Below are positions 1 through 10,879 of a DNA stretch of 51,125 nucleotides, piece by piece. This DNA comes from Phycisphaerae bacterium (GTDB taxonomy: Bacteria; Planctomycetota; Phycisphaerae; UBA1845; UTPLA1): positions 1 through 51,125 of the forward strand of contig JAUIHO010000004.1 of NCBI GenBank assembly GCA_030432035.1. Direction: 5' to 3'. The notes below the pieces were generated by a model. That model worked only from the letters and a program-made list of their open reading frames with translations, was not told the origin of the DNA and made no database searches. Made by a program: the position numbers and the translations under genes. The first letter of the stretch is position 1. Every line of letters starts with the position of its first letter.

Positions 1-2
1 AC

Positions 3-341
3 CGCCTGAAGACGAAATTCAACGACTTCGTTTGTAAAGACGGTTATGCCTATGGCCTCGACGAAGGCATTCTCACGTGCATCGATCTTGCCGACGGTAG
101 CCGTCAATGGAAAAACGGTAAGTACGGTTGGGGGCAGATGCTGCTCGTGAAAGATAGGCTGCTCGTTCTGGGCGAAGACGGCGATCTTATATTGGTCGAT
201 GCCACGCCCGATGATTTTAAAGAGTTGGCCGTGCGCCAAGTTTTCGATCGCAAGACGTGGAACCACCCTGTCTTGGCACAGGGCAAGTTGATCTTACGAA
301 ACGATCGTGAGGCGGTGTGCTTCGATTTGGAAACAGATTAG
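3..341 (+). CDS. PQQ-binding-like beta-propeller protein, C-terminal fragment
   Basis: The reading frame is open from the window edge to the TAG at 341, so only the last 112 residues are visible. They show the rhythm of PQQ/quinoprotein-like propeller blades: short beta strands with G-x-L-x-C-x-D and D-G-x-x-x-W signatures (for example LADGSRQWKNG, then GEDGDLILVDA). This matches the family that NCBI calls PQQ-binding-like beta-propeller repeat proteins, related to BamB. Such proteins are usually exported; the signal peptide would lie upstream of the window. The gene converges on the next one with a gap of about 20 bp. The exact role (scaffold or enzyme) cannot be told from the tail. Confidence 0.75.
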   Translation, partial: RLKTKFNDFVCKDGYAYGLDEGILTCIDLADGSRQWKNGKYGWGQMLLVKDRLLVLGEDGDLILVDATPDDFKELAVRQVFDRKTWNHPVLAQGKLILRNDREAVCFDLETD

Positions 342-360
342 GGTCGCCGCTTACTCGAAT

Positions 361-1809
361 TCAATTCCCCAACTCGACCACGCGCACAATCCGAATCGTG
401 GCCGCTTCCTTATGGTGAAGCGCGATCACCAAACTCGGGCGACCGCGAAACTCCGATACGGCCATGTCGCCGATGAGGAACCCACCGTCGCCCGAATCGT
501 CTAATACAGCCGATTGTTGCGACTTGCCCGTCTTCAAGTCGATCAGATGGACGAACGGAACGCGCCCATTGATTGCCACGGCGAGCGTTCCCTTCGGCCT
601 TTCGGCATTCGCGGGTAGATATTGAATTGCGCAAACTTGCGAAACTGCGGCTGATTTGGGTTCGCCTTGGTTAGCGGAAGCTTTAAGCGAACCGTAGTCG
701 GGCCCCATGGCTAGCAAATCTTTTTCCGTCCAACGCCAGCGCGGCTGGTCCTCATCGGGATTGACCACGATTACCGTCGTCGGCTCTTTTTCATCTCCGG
801 GCAACATTACCGCCATCGTCGGAAAGCGCGACTGCGGCGCGATCGAGTCGAATAGCGCCACCTGCGCGCCGGGTCGAAGAATATCGAATTCGATCGGCGC
901 GTACCGCACGCGCGAAAACCAACGACCGTAGATCGCTGCGATGATGGTTCGCGCACCATTACGACGCGACGGTTTTGACTTACCGCAGGCGAGCAGAATC
1001 GGTGTACGCTCGCCGTCTTTATTGATCACAAACCCGCCGCCGATAAACCGCGAGTCGGATGCGATACGTTTGAATGGATGTTGGAAACTAACGATTTGTT
1101 TGAACGTCGACGATGCTAACAAGCTGAACCCAATTTGATCGGATTCGCTCTTGCGTTGATGGTTCGGTAGCGATGCGAAGACCAGGTGATCTTCATTAGT
1201 GCCTGTCGCTGGAAAGACGTTCCCGAACGAGTGATACAGCGGATCGCGCTGAACGAAGACCGCATGTACCTGCCCCGACGCACCATTGAGCACAGCAAAC
1301 GCGCCTTCGTTCTCACCAAGCACGCATATATCTCGACGACCATCGCCGGTCAAATCGGGAATCGAATACAAACCGGCCGGCATTATCGAGGTGGTCTTGT
1401 CATCTTCGAGGAACATCACCGGCGCGACCTTGCTCCACAGCGAAGTTCCGTTCGACGTAATGGCCCGAACGACGCGTTGTTTTTGATCGCCGTCGATTTC
1501 ATCGAACACGATTACCGCATCACCCGCGCCGTCGCCATCCAGATCGCCGGCATCGATCAACCTCGCAGGTGCACCGTCGAGGCTGCGCTTGGAAGTCGCC
1601 GGAAACGTTCCTTTTAACTCAATAACCTTGCGTGTGACCAACGCGTTAGGCGAATCGCCCACCGGCTGCATTTGTTCAATCGTAGGTGTGCCGTTTGCTT
1701 TCGTTGCGGCGGGTTCATCAGCGCCGAGGCGGCTTCCAGTCGTTACGAACGATAACGCCACGACGACCGCGCAAATCAAACTTCGCCAGAACATGGGCAA
1801 GGTATTCAT
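361..1809 (-). CDS. Secreted FG-GAP/VCBS-like repeat protein
   Basis: A protein of 482 residues. The ATG at 1809 is preferred over the TTG at 1833 because a TTAGGAG ribosome site sits just upstream and the first 30 residues then form a clean signal peptide (WRSLICAVVVALSFVTTG). The mature part has calcium-loop-like segments (GDLDGDGAGDAVIV near residue 90, PDLTGDGRRDICVL near 150) typical of FG-GAP beta-propellers. The rest is a low-identity series of beta-rich blades. It is probably a secreted or surface propeller; no enzymatic motif was seen. It lies convergent to the PQQ-like gene and downstream of acnA on the same strand, with a gap of about 115 bp. Confidence 0.6.
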   Translation of the reverse strand: MNTLPMFWRSLICAVVVALSFVTTGSRLGADEPAATKANGTPTIEQMQPVGDSPNALVTRKVIELKGTFPATSKRSLDGAPARLIDAGDLDGDGAGDAVIVFDEIDGDQKQRVVRAITSNGTSLWSKVAPVMFLEDDKTTSIMPAGLYSIPDLTGDGRRDICVLGENEGAFAVLNGASGQVHAVFVQRDPLYHSFGNVFPATGTNEDHLVFASLPNHQRKSESDQIGFSLLASSTFKQIVSFQHPFKRIASDSRFIGGGFVINKDGERTPILLACGKSKPSRRNGARTIIAAIYGRWFSRVRYAPIEFDILRPGAQVALFDSIAPQSRFPTMAVMLPGDEKEPTTVIVVNPDEDQPRWRWTEKDLLAMGPDYGSLKASANQGEPKSAAVSQVCAIQYLPANAERPKGTLAVAINGRVPFVHLIDLKTGKSQQSAVLDDSGDGGFLIGDMAVSEFRGRPSLVIALHHKEAATIRIVRVVELGN

Positions 1810-1924
1810 CTTACTCCTAAGGAAAATCGTCAAGGCAGCGCAACCATGTCACGCGGGGCGTGCCAACTGTCGCCACGATACATCGCCCTACAACAATACG
1901 TTTGCGCATCAACGATTAACGACA

Positions 1925-4699
<2,775 letters not shown>

Positions 4700-4973
4700 C
4701 GAAGGAGAACTCCATGCAAGTTGGGCGTTGTCGGACTTCAGCGGCGGATCGCGCCGGGCGGCGGGCCGTTGCCGGGCAAAAGTTGCCCGCAGCAGATCGA
4801 ATCGACCCGTATGGCCGCAGAATGCCGTATTATATGGATAAAATGCGTCGCCGATAGCCGACGCCGGCGTAAGCAGGATCGGCCTTTATCGTTTAACCTA
4901 ATTACTAGGTGGCGTTTTTCTAGCGGCCCGTCGTCGATGGCGAGGCTGCACCAACTCTTCGAAAGTGCTCGTC

Positions 4974-5702
4974 ATGGCCGACCCCTATTGTCGAAATTGC
5001 AACTACCAACTTAGAGGCCTCACCGAATCGAGCAAGTGCCCCGAATGCGGCAAACCGTTGGTCGAAGTGCTGGAGCGCGACCCGCAAGCCCAATATTGCA
5101 GACGATACACCTCACCGACGACCGTGTTCGGCTTACCGTTGGTGAGCGTGGCCATGGGCCCCGGCGAAGGCCAGCGTCGCGGGCACGCCAAGGGCATCAT
5201 CGCGATCGGTGATGTGGCAACGGGCTGGTTGGCGCTGGGCGGCATCGCACGCGGCATCATCGCGATCGGCGGCATGGCCATGGGCATCGTGTCGTTCGGC
5301 GGCATGTCGATCGGACTGATTTGCTTCGGCGGATGGGCCCTCGGCGGCATTGCAACCGGCGGTGGCGCAGTCGGCGGTATCGCACACGGCGGCGGCGCCG
5401 TTGGTTATATCGCACGCGGTAGCGGCGCGATCGGAAAGTATGCCGCTGGCGGCGGCGTAACGGGTACGTATGTCATCTCACCCACGCGGCGCGATCCGGA
5501 AGCGGTGAAAGTATTCGACACCATCAACGGCCTGCTCGGCAGCCCAAACTTTAGTGGCGGCGCATTGGCATCGTTCAAGTTAATGGCATTCGCCATCGGC
5601 TGGGGCATCGCCGCCACGCTGGCCGTCGCGGCCATACCGGCGCTGCTCGTGCTTGTTGAGTTAAGCAAGCAACGCAAGGTTAGTTCGGATGGTTTTAGTT
5701 AA
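4974..5702 (+). CDS. Zinc-ribbon protein with ten tandem GGxAxGxxAx decapeptides and a C-terminal membrane helix
   Basis: 242 residues from the ATG at 4974; an in-frame GTG at 4965 is an alternative. The N-terminus carries a CxxC...CxxC zinc ribbon (YCRNCNYQLRGL ... CPECGKPL), common in planctomycete membrane-associated proteins. After a short linker come ten uninterrupted ten-residue repeats with consensus GG-x-A-x-G-I/G-x-A-x (DNA 5178-5477). The early copies are hydrophobic (Ile/Met/Phe), the late ones Gly/Ala/His-rich. A charged segment (PTRRDPEAVKVFD) and a probable transmembrane helix near the end (MAFAIGWGIAATLAVAAIP) follow. I do not recognise a named function. The decapeptides may form a stacked beta-solenoid or a membrane-embedded array. 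Confidence 0.75.
   Translation: MADPYCRNCNYQLRGLTESSKCPECGKPLVEVLERDPQAQYCRRYTSPTTVFGLPLVSVAMGPGEGQRRGHAKGIIAIGDVATGWLALGGIARGIIAIGGMAMGIVSFGGMSIGLICFGGWALGGIATGGGAVGGIAHGGGAVGYIARGSGAIGKYAAGGGVTGTYVISPTRRDPEAVKVFDTINGLLGSPNFSGGALASFKLMAFAIGWGIAATLAVAAIPALLVLVELSKQRKVSSDGFS
5178..5477 (+). repeat. 30-bp tandem repeat encoding ten decapeptides
   Basis: Ten in-frame 30-bp units encode GG-x-A-x-G-x-x-A-x. Examples are GGIARGIIAI, GGMAMGIVSF, GGWALGGIAT and GGGAVGYIAR. There are no gaps between units. The Gly at positions 1 and 6 is invariant in all ten units; position 2 is mostly Gly. Confidence 0.85.
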
Positions 5703-5719
5703 GCCCCCCGATTCTCGCG

Positions 5720-7579
5720 TTACAAGAAATCAATATCCTCCGAGCCCTTTATTTCCGCAAAGCCGTCGCCACCTTCATGGTGGCTGCGCGGATCCGCGGC
5801 AACTAGTGGTCCGAAATCCAGATCCGTGAGTTCGGCGATCAAACTCACCGGCACGCGGTAGGTCTTGTAATCGCCGAATGCCGCTTCCAAATTGGCGATG
5901 AGGCGCTTCTGCGTTTGCAGGTACCCCGCCGATGTGAGACGACCGCGCTCGTCGAGCGCAACGGCCACCTTCCAATACTCGGCCGGGATCTGATAGTCAT
6001 CGCGATAGACCATGTCGTCGGGCCGAAAGACCGGGCCGGTGAAGATCGACGCCCGAATGTTGCCCCAATCGACGCGTTCCAAAATGTAATCTTCCAAGTC
6101 AAGCCAACTGCGCTGATTCAAATCCTTATGTTGCGGCACGCAGTTCGTGTAATGAAAGGTATCCTCCTCCGCACGGCGTGCTTCGGCGTCCGTCCCCCAA
6201 ACCGGCGTAAGCCGCCGCACCAGATGGCCGCGATCCAAATCGTTGCGCTTATAACAGCGGTTGTCGGTTTGCAGATTGCCGGGCAAGCGCGGATCGAGCC
6301 GCCAACGCGTATTACGCCGACGCACATCCACCAGCGACGAGCCATCCACATTCACTGCCGTAACATACGCTAGGCGTCGCATGCGGCTCATCACCACCGA
6401 GAAGTGATGGTACTTTAGCTCGTGCCCGCCGCCCGAGGCGACGGACAAATCAGACATGTCTGTCGGTAACGGCATGGGCACTCTTGCTTCATTGCCAAGA
6501 AAATCCGCGTCATAACCAGCCACGTCTCGCCAACGATCGAGGCGGAATGACTCTTCCTCCGCCTCGCCGCCATTGGTGCGGACGGTTCCCGGGTGTTTGG
6601 CCGCAGCACGCGACCGATTCTGATTCTCGCGATCGAGCGGCAAGGCGATATCGACATCGACATCCTTTAGGCGCCGAATAACGTCGCGCGTCTCGATTGA
6701 ATACGTCTCGCGCAGATGTTCGAAAATTTTGCTTACGCGCGTACCTTCATTCGCGATCCATTCGCCACCCGCACCCGGCACACCGGCATGATGCAGCGCC
6801 ACCATTTGCCATTGATCGTTCACCACCGGCGAGCCCGACGAGCCTGGCTCCGTGTCCGTCGTGTAGTGAAGGAACCCACCGTTATCGTTTGGAGCGAGCC
6901 CGATGATCTTGCTGTCGCGCAACGCGACCTGCTTGAGCCCACCCTTCGGATGCTGAATGATCGTGACCGGCTCGCCGACAAGTGCTTTGCCCGTGTCCTC
7001 AATCATTCGAATGTAGCCAAATTGCGAGAGCGGCTGACCATTTGCTTCTGTGGAGCGGACGCCGACAAACGTGAAGTCGAGGCTGCGATCAGTTACAAAG
7101 ATCGCATCGGGATCGAGCGCGAAGTGATACGTACGCTTGGGCCGATACAACTCGTCGTATTCAAAGTCGAATTCGACGAAACTTCGACGCGCTTCGGCGA
7201 CCGATTGCAACACGTGATTGTTCGTGAGCAACAAGCCATCACCAACCATCGACCCGGTGCCATAACCGATCGGCTGGCCCTGCTCGTTGATCACGTGAAC
7301 CCGCGCCACCGCTCGGAGCGTTCGCACGCCCAACGCAAAGTAGTTCACGTGAAAGAGATTGTTGCGGTCAATGATGCGTTCCAACGCGAGGCCGTCTTCG
7401 GTCGGCAACATCCGCCGACGGTTGGCCTTGCGCGTTTCGGTATCCGCTTGCACCCCGACCTTCAGCGCCGTGGCTCGAAGCGATTCGACCGAATGAACTG
7501 TGTCACGCATTTCGCGAAACCGACCGCGCGCCTGTTCCTGCACATGTTCAAGCCGTTCCTGAAATTCAAAGTTTCCCAT
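5720..7579 (-). CDS. Trypsin-like (V8/HtrA-type) serine protease fused to DNA/RNA non-specific endonuclease
   Basis: 619 residues from the ATG at 7579, which has a GGGAGG ribosome site; the upstream TTG at 7666 adds a basic, unlikely extension. Residues 1-60 look coiled-coil. A motif reading LERIIDRNNLFHVNYF precedes the peptidase. The protease domain (about 85-300) has His122 in TNNHVLQS, a plausible Asp168 in SLDFTFVG and nucleophile Ser250 in EPGSSGSPVV. A linker of about 80 residues leads to a NUC1/EndoG-type nuclease domain (about 370-600) with the DRGH motif (His452) and the metal-site Asn479 in HYTNCVPQHKDLN. No signal peptide was seen, so it is probably cytoplasmic. The tandem protease-nuclease layout recalls bacterial conflict or effector proteins, but no partner gene is visible next to it. 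Confidence 0.85.
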   Translation of the reverse strand: MGNFEFQERLEHVQEQARGRFREMRDTVHSVESLRATALKVGVQADTETRKANRRRMLPTEDGLALERIIDRNNLFHVNYFALGVRTLRAVARVHVINEQGQPIGYGTGSMVGDGLLLTNNHVLQSVAEARRSFVEFDFEYDELYRPKRTYHFALDPDAIFVTDRSLDFTFVGVRSTEANGQPLSQFGYIRMIEDTGKALVGEPVTIIQHPKGGLKQVALRDSKIIGLAPNDNGGFLHYTTDTEPGSSGSPVVNDQWQMVALHHAGVPGAGGEWIANEGTRVSKIFEHLRETYSIETRDVIRRLKDVDVDIALPLDRENQNRSRAAAKHPGTVRTNGGEAEEESFRLDRWRDVAGYDADFLGNEARVPMPLPTDMSDLSVASGGGHELKYHHFSVVMSRMRRLAYVTAVNVDGSSLVDVRRRNTRWRLDPRLPGNLQTDNRCYKRNDLDRGHLVRRLTPVWGTDAEARRAEEDTFHYTNCVPQHKDLNQRSWLDLEDYILERVDWGNIRASIFTGPVFRPDDMVYRDDYQIPAEYWKVAVALDERGRLTSAGYLQTQKRLIANLEAAFGDYKTYRVPVSLIAELTDLDFGPLVAADPRSHHEGGDGFAEIKGSEDIDFL

Positions 7580-7904
7580 CGTGCCCGCCTCCCGGTGTGT
7601 TGTTCGAGCAGAAGAACCCCTACCGGCGCCGCGTGATTGCGGCTCCGGTAAAATGCACTTGCTCAAACTTACAGCCGCGGACGGCGCTCAAATGTGCGCA
7701 CGGTGACAACAGATTGGCACTCGGACGGCAAATTCGGCACGAGCGACAACCTCTGTCATCCACCAACAAAAAGTGCAATTGACGGGCGTCGCACCTCCGA
7801 TTAACTCGATGGTCGCCGCGTTATCGGTCGAAATCCCCGCTACGCCCTCGCGCTCCGAGAATTCCCCCCTCAAACAACCCAAGTCGGCCCTGTTCTAGGA
7901 CGAT

Positions 7905-7940
7905 TCACAAACGGACGTGAATAAACACATCCGTTTGTGA
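7905..7940. promoter_or_regulatory. 15-bp near-perfect inverted repeat just upstream of the polysaccharide export gene
   Basis: The left arm TCACAAACGGACGTG (7905-7919) and the right arm CACATCCGTTTGTGA (7926-7940) match at 14 of 15 positions around a six-base A/T loop. The right arm ends next to GAGG, the ribosome site of the ATG at 7950. It could be an operator for a dimeric regulator or an mRNA hairpin that partly hides the ribosome site. Only the palindrome is seen; the role is inferred. Confidence 0.65.
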
Positions 7941-7949
7941 GGACGACGT

Positions 7950-9545
7950 ATGCGCCGCCAAGACATGCCAGCCAAACGACATCTCCCCCTGCTGCTGACC
8001 GTGCTCGGATTCATCGCCGTGCTAACGGGCTGCCAAGACGCACGCATCAGCATCGATGACTTCGTCAAGATGCAGCGCGCCGCGGGCGCACAGCAACTCG
8101 CGCACGAGCTAAAAGCACTCGACGACGCCCCATCCGGCAAGCAACAGCAGCGACGGCGATTCGTCGAGAAGTCTGCGCACACGGGCTCGGTCGCGACTTC
8201 GCAAACAACTCCACAACAGCCAAGTCGCCCTGCTGCTTCCAAAAGGCCAACCCTTTCCGCTCAGCGCGATTCATCCGTCGTGCAAGTGCGCAGCGCCGCC
8301 CAATCCTTGCGCCGCCCCGCGACCAAACCGAACGGTGACGGTCAATGGTTCTTCGATGCAGTGCGCGGCGAATGGGTTCGACGTACGCTGCCGCAACGAC
8401 AACTCGGTATTCGCAAAGTCAATCTCACCGAACCCGACACGGGTGATGAAACCGATGACATGGACGCTGTTGACGAATCGATTGAGATCAACGCGAATCC
8501 AACGAGTCAAGCCGATACCACCGCGATGGATACGACGAACGACATCGTCGCAACCTCGCAGCCGGTCTTTGCATCGACCGAGAGCCCAGCTAAGCGGCCT
8601 TACCTGCTCGGCCCCGAAGATGTGATCGCCGTATCACTTACTGGCCTCAGTGGCATCGACACGCTTTCCGAAGCCACCGAAGTGAACGTGCGCATCGGAC
8701 ACAACGGCACCGTTAACCTTCCGCTCGTCGGCCCCGTCGATGTTGCCGGTTACGACATTGTCGACGCCGAGAAGGCGATTCGCGCCGCCTACGTTCCGCG
8801 CTTCGTACCGACGCTGGCTGTCGGCGTGCAGATTGCCCAATTCAAAACGACCGACGTCGTCGTCGTGGGTGCCGCGCAACTGCCGGGCCTCGTCTATCTC
8901 CGCCGCAACGAGCGCGACGTGTTACATGCCGTTGCAGCTGCCGGCGGTATGGCGCAGAACGCGTCCGGCGAAGTCATCCTGCGACGCATCAACGCCCCCG
9001 ATAAAGAAGTGCGTCTTTTCCTGCGCGACCCCGCGAAGTTGCGTTCGGTGTTGGCCCTCGACCCGCTCGAATCTGGTGATGTTGTTGAAGTCGTCGCCGC
9101 GCAGCCCAACACGATCTTCGTCGGCGGCCTCGTCAATCTCCCCGGTCCCCGCGAATTCCCTCCCGGCACCAAGGTCTCGATTCTTCAAGCCCTCGCTGCT
9201 GCTGGTGGTGTCATCGAAGACGTGTTTCCGAAAGAAGGCACGCTCATTCGCGAGATGCCCAATGGCGAAGACGTGCACGTAAAGCTTGACCTCGATCGAT
9301 TGCGCGCAGGCAAAGACCCGAACTTGCAATTGGCTGCGGGCGATATTCTTTGGGTGCCCGAAACATTCGGCACCCGCACGATGGCGTTTCTCAACCAGTC
9401 GCTGTTCTTCCGTGCCGGTGCGACCGTGTCGTATAACGTAACGGGCGTCGAATACCTCAACCGCCCGGCGGTTCAGAACGGTACGGCGATTGGTAACGGT
9501 AACTTACAGAACGCCGTTGACCCGCTTGGGTTCCTCGCGCCGTAG
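7950..9545 (+). CDS. Polysaccharide biosynthesis/export (Wza-like) lipoprotein with SLBB domains
   Basis: 531 residues. The N-terminus has a hydrophobic signal and a lipobox (AVLTGC, lipidated Cys about residue 29), placing it at the outer membrane. A disordered Gln/Arg/Thr-rich segment of about 180 residues follows, which is unusually long for the family. The PES domain starts at about 215 (YLLGPEDVIAVSLTGL). Two SLBB domains follow (about 310-385 and 395-480); the second begins at FVGGLVNLPGPREFPPG. Such proteins form the export channel for capsule or exopolysaccharide. The ATG is preceded by GAGG and a palindrome. It probably serves the polysaccharide operon at 17.9-35.9 kb, although about 8 kb of other genes lie between. 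Confidence 0.9.
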   Translation: MRRQDMPAKRHLPLLLTVLGFIAVLTGCQDARISIDDFVKMQRAAGAQQLAHELKALDDAPSGKQQQRRRFVEKSAHTGSVATSQTTPQQPSRPAASKRPTLSAQRDSSVVQVRSAAQSLRRPATKPNGDGQWFFDAVRGEWVRRTLPQRQLGIRKVNLTEPDTGDETDDMDAVDESIEINANPTSQADTTAMDTTNDIVATSQPVFASTESPAKRPYLLGPEDVIAVSLTGLSGIDTLSEATEVNVRIGHNGTVNLPLVGPVDVAGYDIVDAEKAIRAAYVPRFVPTLAVGVQIAQFKTTDVVVVGAAQLPGLVYLRRNERDVLHAVAAAGGMAQNASGEVILRRINAPDKEVRLFLRDPAKLRSVLALDPLESGDVVEVVAAQPNTIFVGGLVNLPGPREFPPGTKVSILQALAAAGGVIEDVFPKEGTLIREMPNGEDVHVKLDLDRLRAGKDPNLQLAAGDILWVPETFGTRTMAFLNQSLFFRAGATVSYNVTGVEYLNRPAVQNGTAIGNGNLQNAVDPLGFLAP

Positions 9546-9680
9546 GGGCTAGGTTTCCGCCCTCAGTAAATCAAGCTTGCTCGTGAACGAGATTGGCTCG
9601 CGTGATGAAGTCAACCCGCCTGGGTATGTCCCCCAGCCCCAGAGGGGCAGGGGCACCCATTTAATGTGTAAAAAGCGAAC

Positions 9681-9717
9681 GAGCCATCAGCGCACTCTTG
9701 GGTAGCGCTGACGGCTC
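9681..9717 (-). terminator. Rho-independent terminator of the PEP-CTERM gene
   Basis: Inverted repeat GAGCCATCAGCGC / GCGCTGACGGCTC (12 of 13 pairs). On the minus strand it is followed after a few bases by a run of five T (A-run at 9670-9674 on the + strand). It lies about 45 bp past the stop of the PEP-CTERM gene and may also serve the convergent export gene. Confidence 0.75.
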
Positions 9718-9761
9718 GATGATTTGTTACCGTCATGAGTAACCAAATTTGGCTATTCGGC

Positions 9762-10412
9762 TTAGCGGCGGCGGCGGACGAACAATGCGCCAACCATCAG
9801 CAAGCCGATCGAAGCCGGCTCGGGGATCGCCGTCAGCGACACGTCGTCAACGGACAAACCTTGGGTTACGCCGGGGATCGGCCCTGCAGCCAGTTGGAAG
9901 CGCAGCAGGTACGAGTCGGTGCCGTCGGGAACGTCCACGTCACTCAGACCGAACGGTTGATACGTCGTGTTAATGCCCAAACCGATGAGCGACGTTAGCG
10001 TTTCACCTTTAACGCCGCCGCCATCGCTGCCGTCCTGGTCGAGCCAGAGAATCTGGAAGAACATGTCCACGCCGGTGAAGTCGGTCGAGTCTGACTTGGC
10101 AACAAAGGACAGGTCGTAATTCAACGAGTTATCGATCGTGCCCACGCCCAAGTTCTGTTCGAAGAAGTAGGCGCCTGCACCGGGCGGATTGCTGACGTGA
10201 TCAACTTGCATGTATGCATGGAAACTGCCGCTAAACGGATCGAGGCTGCTTCGTGTCACACTGCCGCTCGCACCACTTAGTTCAGCCCAATCCGTCGCAT
10301 CGCCCGCCGTACCGAGTTCGAAGCCGCCATTGGAAATGACGCTGGCAGATGCGGAGCCAGCCAGAAGCGCGACCGCACACGCGACCGCAAACTGAATACC
10401 AAAACTTTTCAT
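9762..10412 (-). CDS. PEP-CTERM sorting-domain protein
   Basis: 216 residues. The ATG at 10412 has a textbook AGGAGGAATT upstream and gives a signal peptide (AVACAVALLAGSASA). The mature part starts SVISNGGFELGTAG, the pattern of secreted beta-sandwich (carbohydrate-binding-like) proteins with an N-terminal NGGFE motif. The C-terminus is a complete PEP-CTERM signal: IPEPAS, a hydrophobic helix (GLLMVGALFV) and RRRR. Exosortase (EpsH family) cuts this signal, and in many bacteria the system co-occurs with exopolysaccharide loci like the one here; no exosortase lies in the window. A terminator hairpin follows. Confidence 0.9.
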   Translation of the reverse strand: MKSFGIQFAVACAVALLAGSASASVISNGGFELGTAGDATDWAELSGASGSVTRSSLDPFSGSFHAYMQVDHVSNPPGAGAYFFEQNLGVGTIDNSLNYDLSFVAKSDSTDFTGVDMFFQILWLDQDGSDGGGVKGETLTSLIGLGINTTYQPFGLSDVDVPDGTDSYLLRFQLAAGPIPGVTQGLSVDDVSLTAIPEPASIGLLMVGALFVRRRR

Positions 10413-10879
10413 CCTAATTCCTCCTAAAGATATGAAGCAGCGTTTGACCCGCGCTGCGCGCCGTTGCACGATCACAACATGTAACCGGCAAAGCGAATTT
10501 GTTACTGCATCAACTTTTGTCCAACGACACCGTTTCCTCAAACTGTCGCTGACAGACGAGCAATCGGAAGTGATCGCCTGACACCAATGAGACATCAAGC
10601 CTTCCCCCAATTTCGATATGCGATATTCGGACGCATCATCGAAACCCTATTAAGGGTAGCAACTACAGTCGTTAAGTCCAAGTGAACGAACCATGTCTCG
10701 GCACCATTCGACCTAAAGAAACAGTTTCACTACAAACGACTTGAAACAGTTGCACGCATAACAGCTTACATGGTTTGAATAACCAGCTGATCGCTACAGA
10801 ATTTAGCGGACTTCATTCTGTCTATTTGATACAATCCGAGCGCAAAGCCAATCCACCCATTTTCAGGAGCATCGTGTTT
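10413..10879. other. Intergenic region between divergent PEP-CTERM and di-haem oxidoreductase genes
   Basis: 467 bp, more A/T-rich than its neighbours. The only clear structure is a direct repeat of GAAACAGTTTCAC (10718-10730) and GAAACAGTTGCAC (10743-10755), 25 bp apart start to start. The first copy contains the odd palindrome GAAAC-A-GTTTC. These may be operator half-sites for one of the divergent promoters. No convincing gene was seen. Confidence 0.5.
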
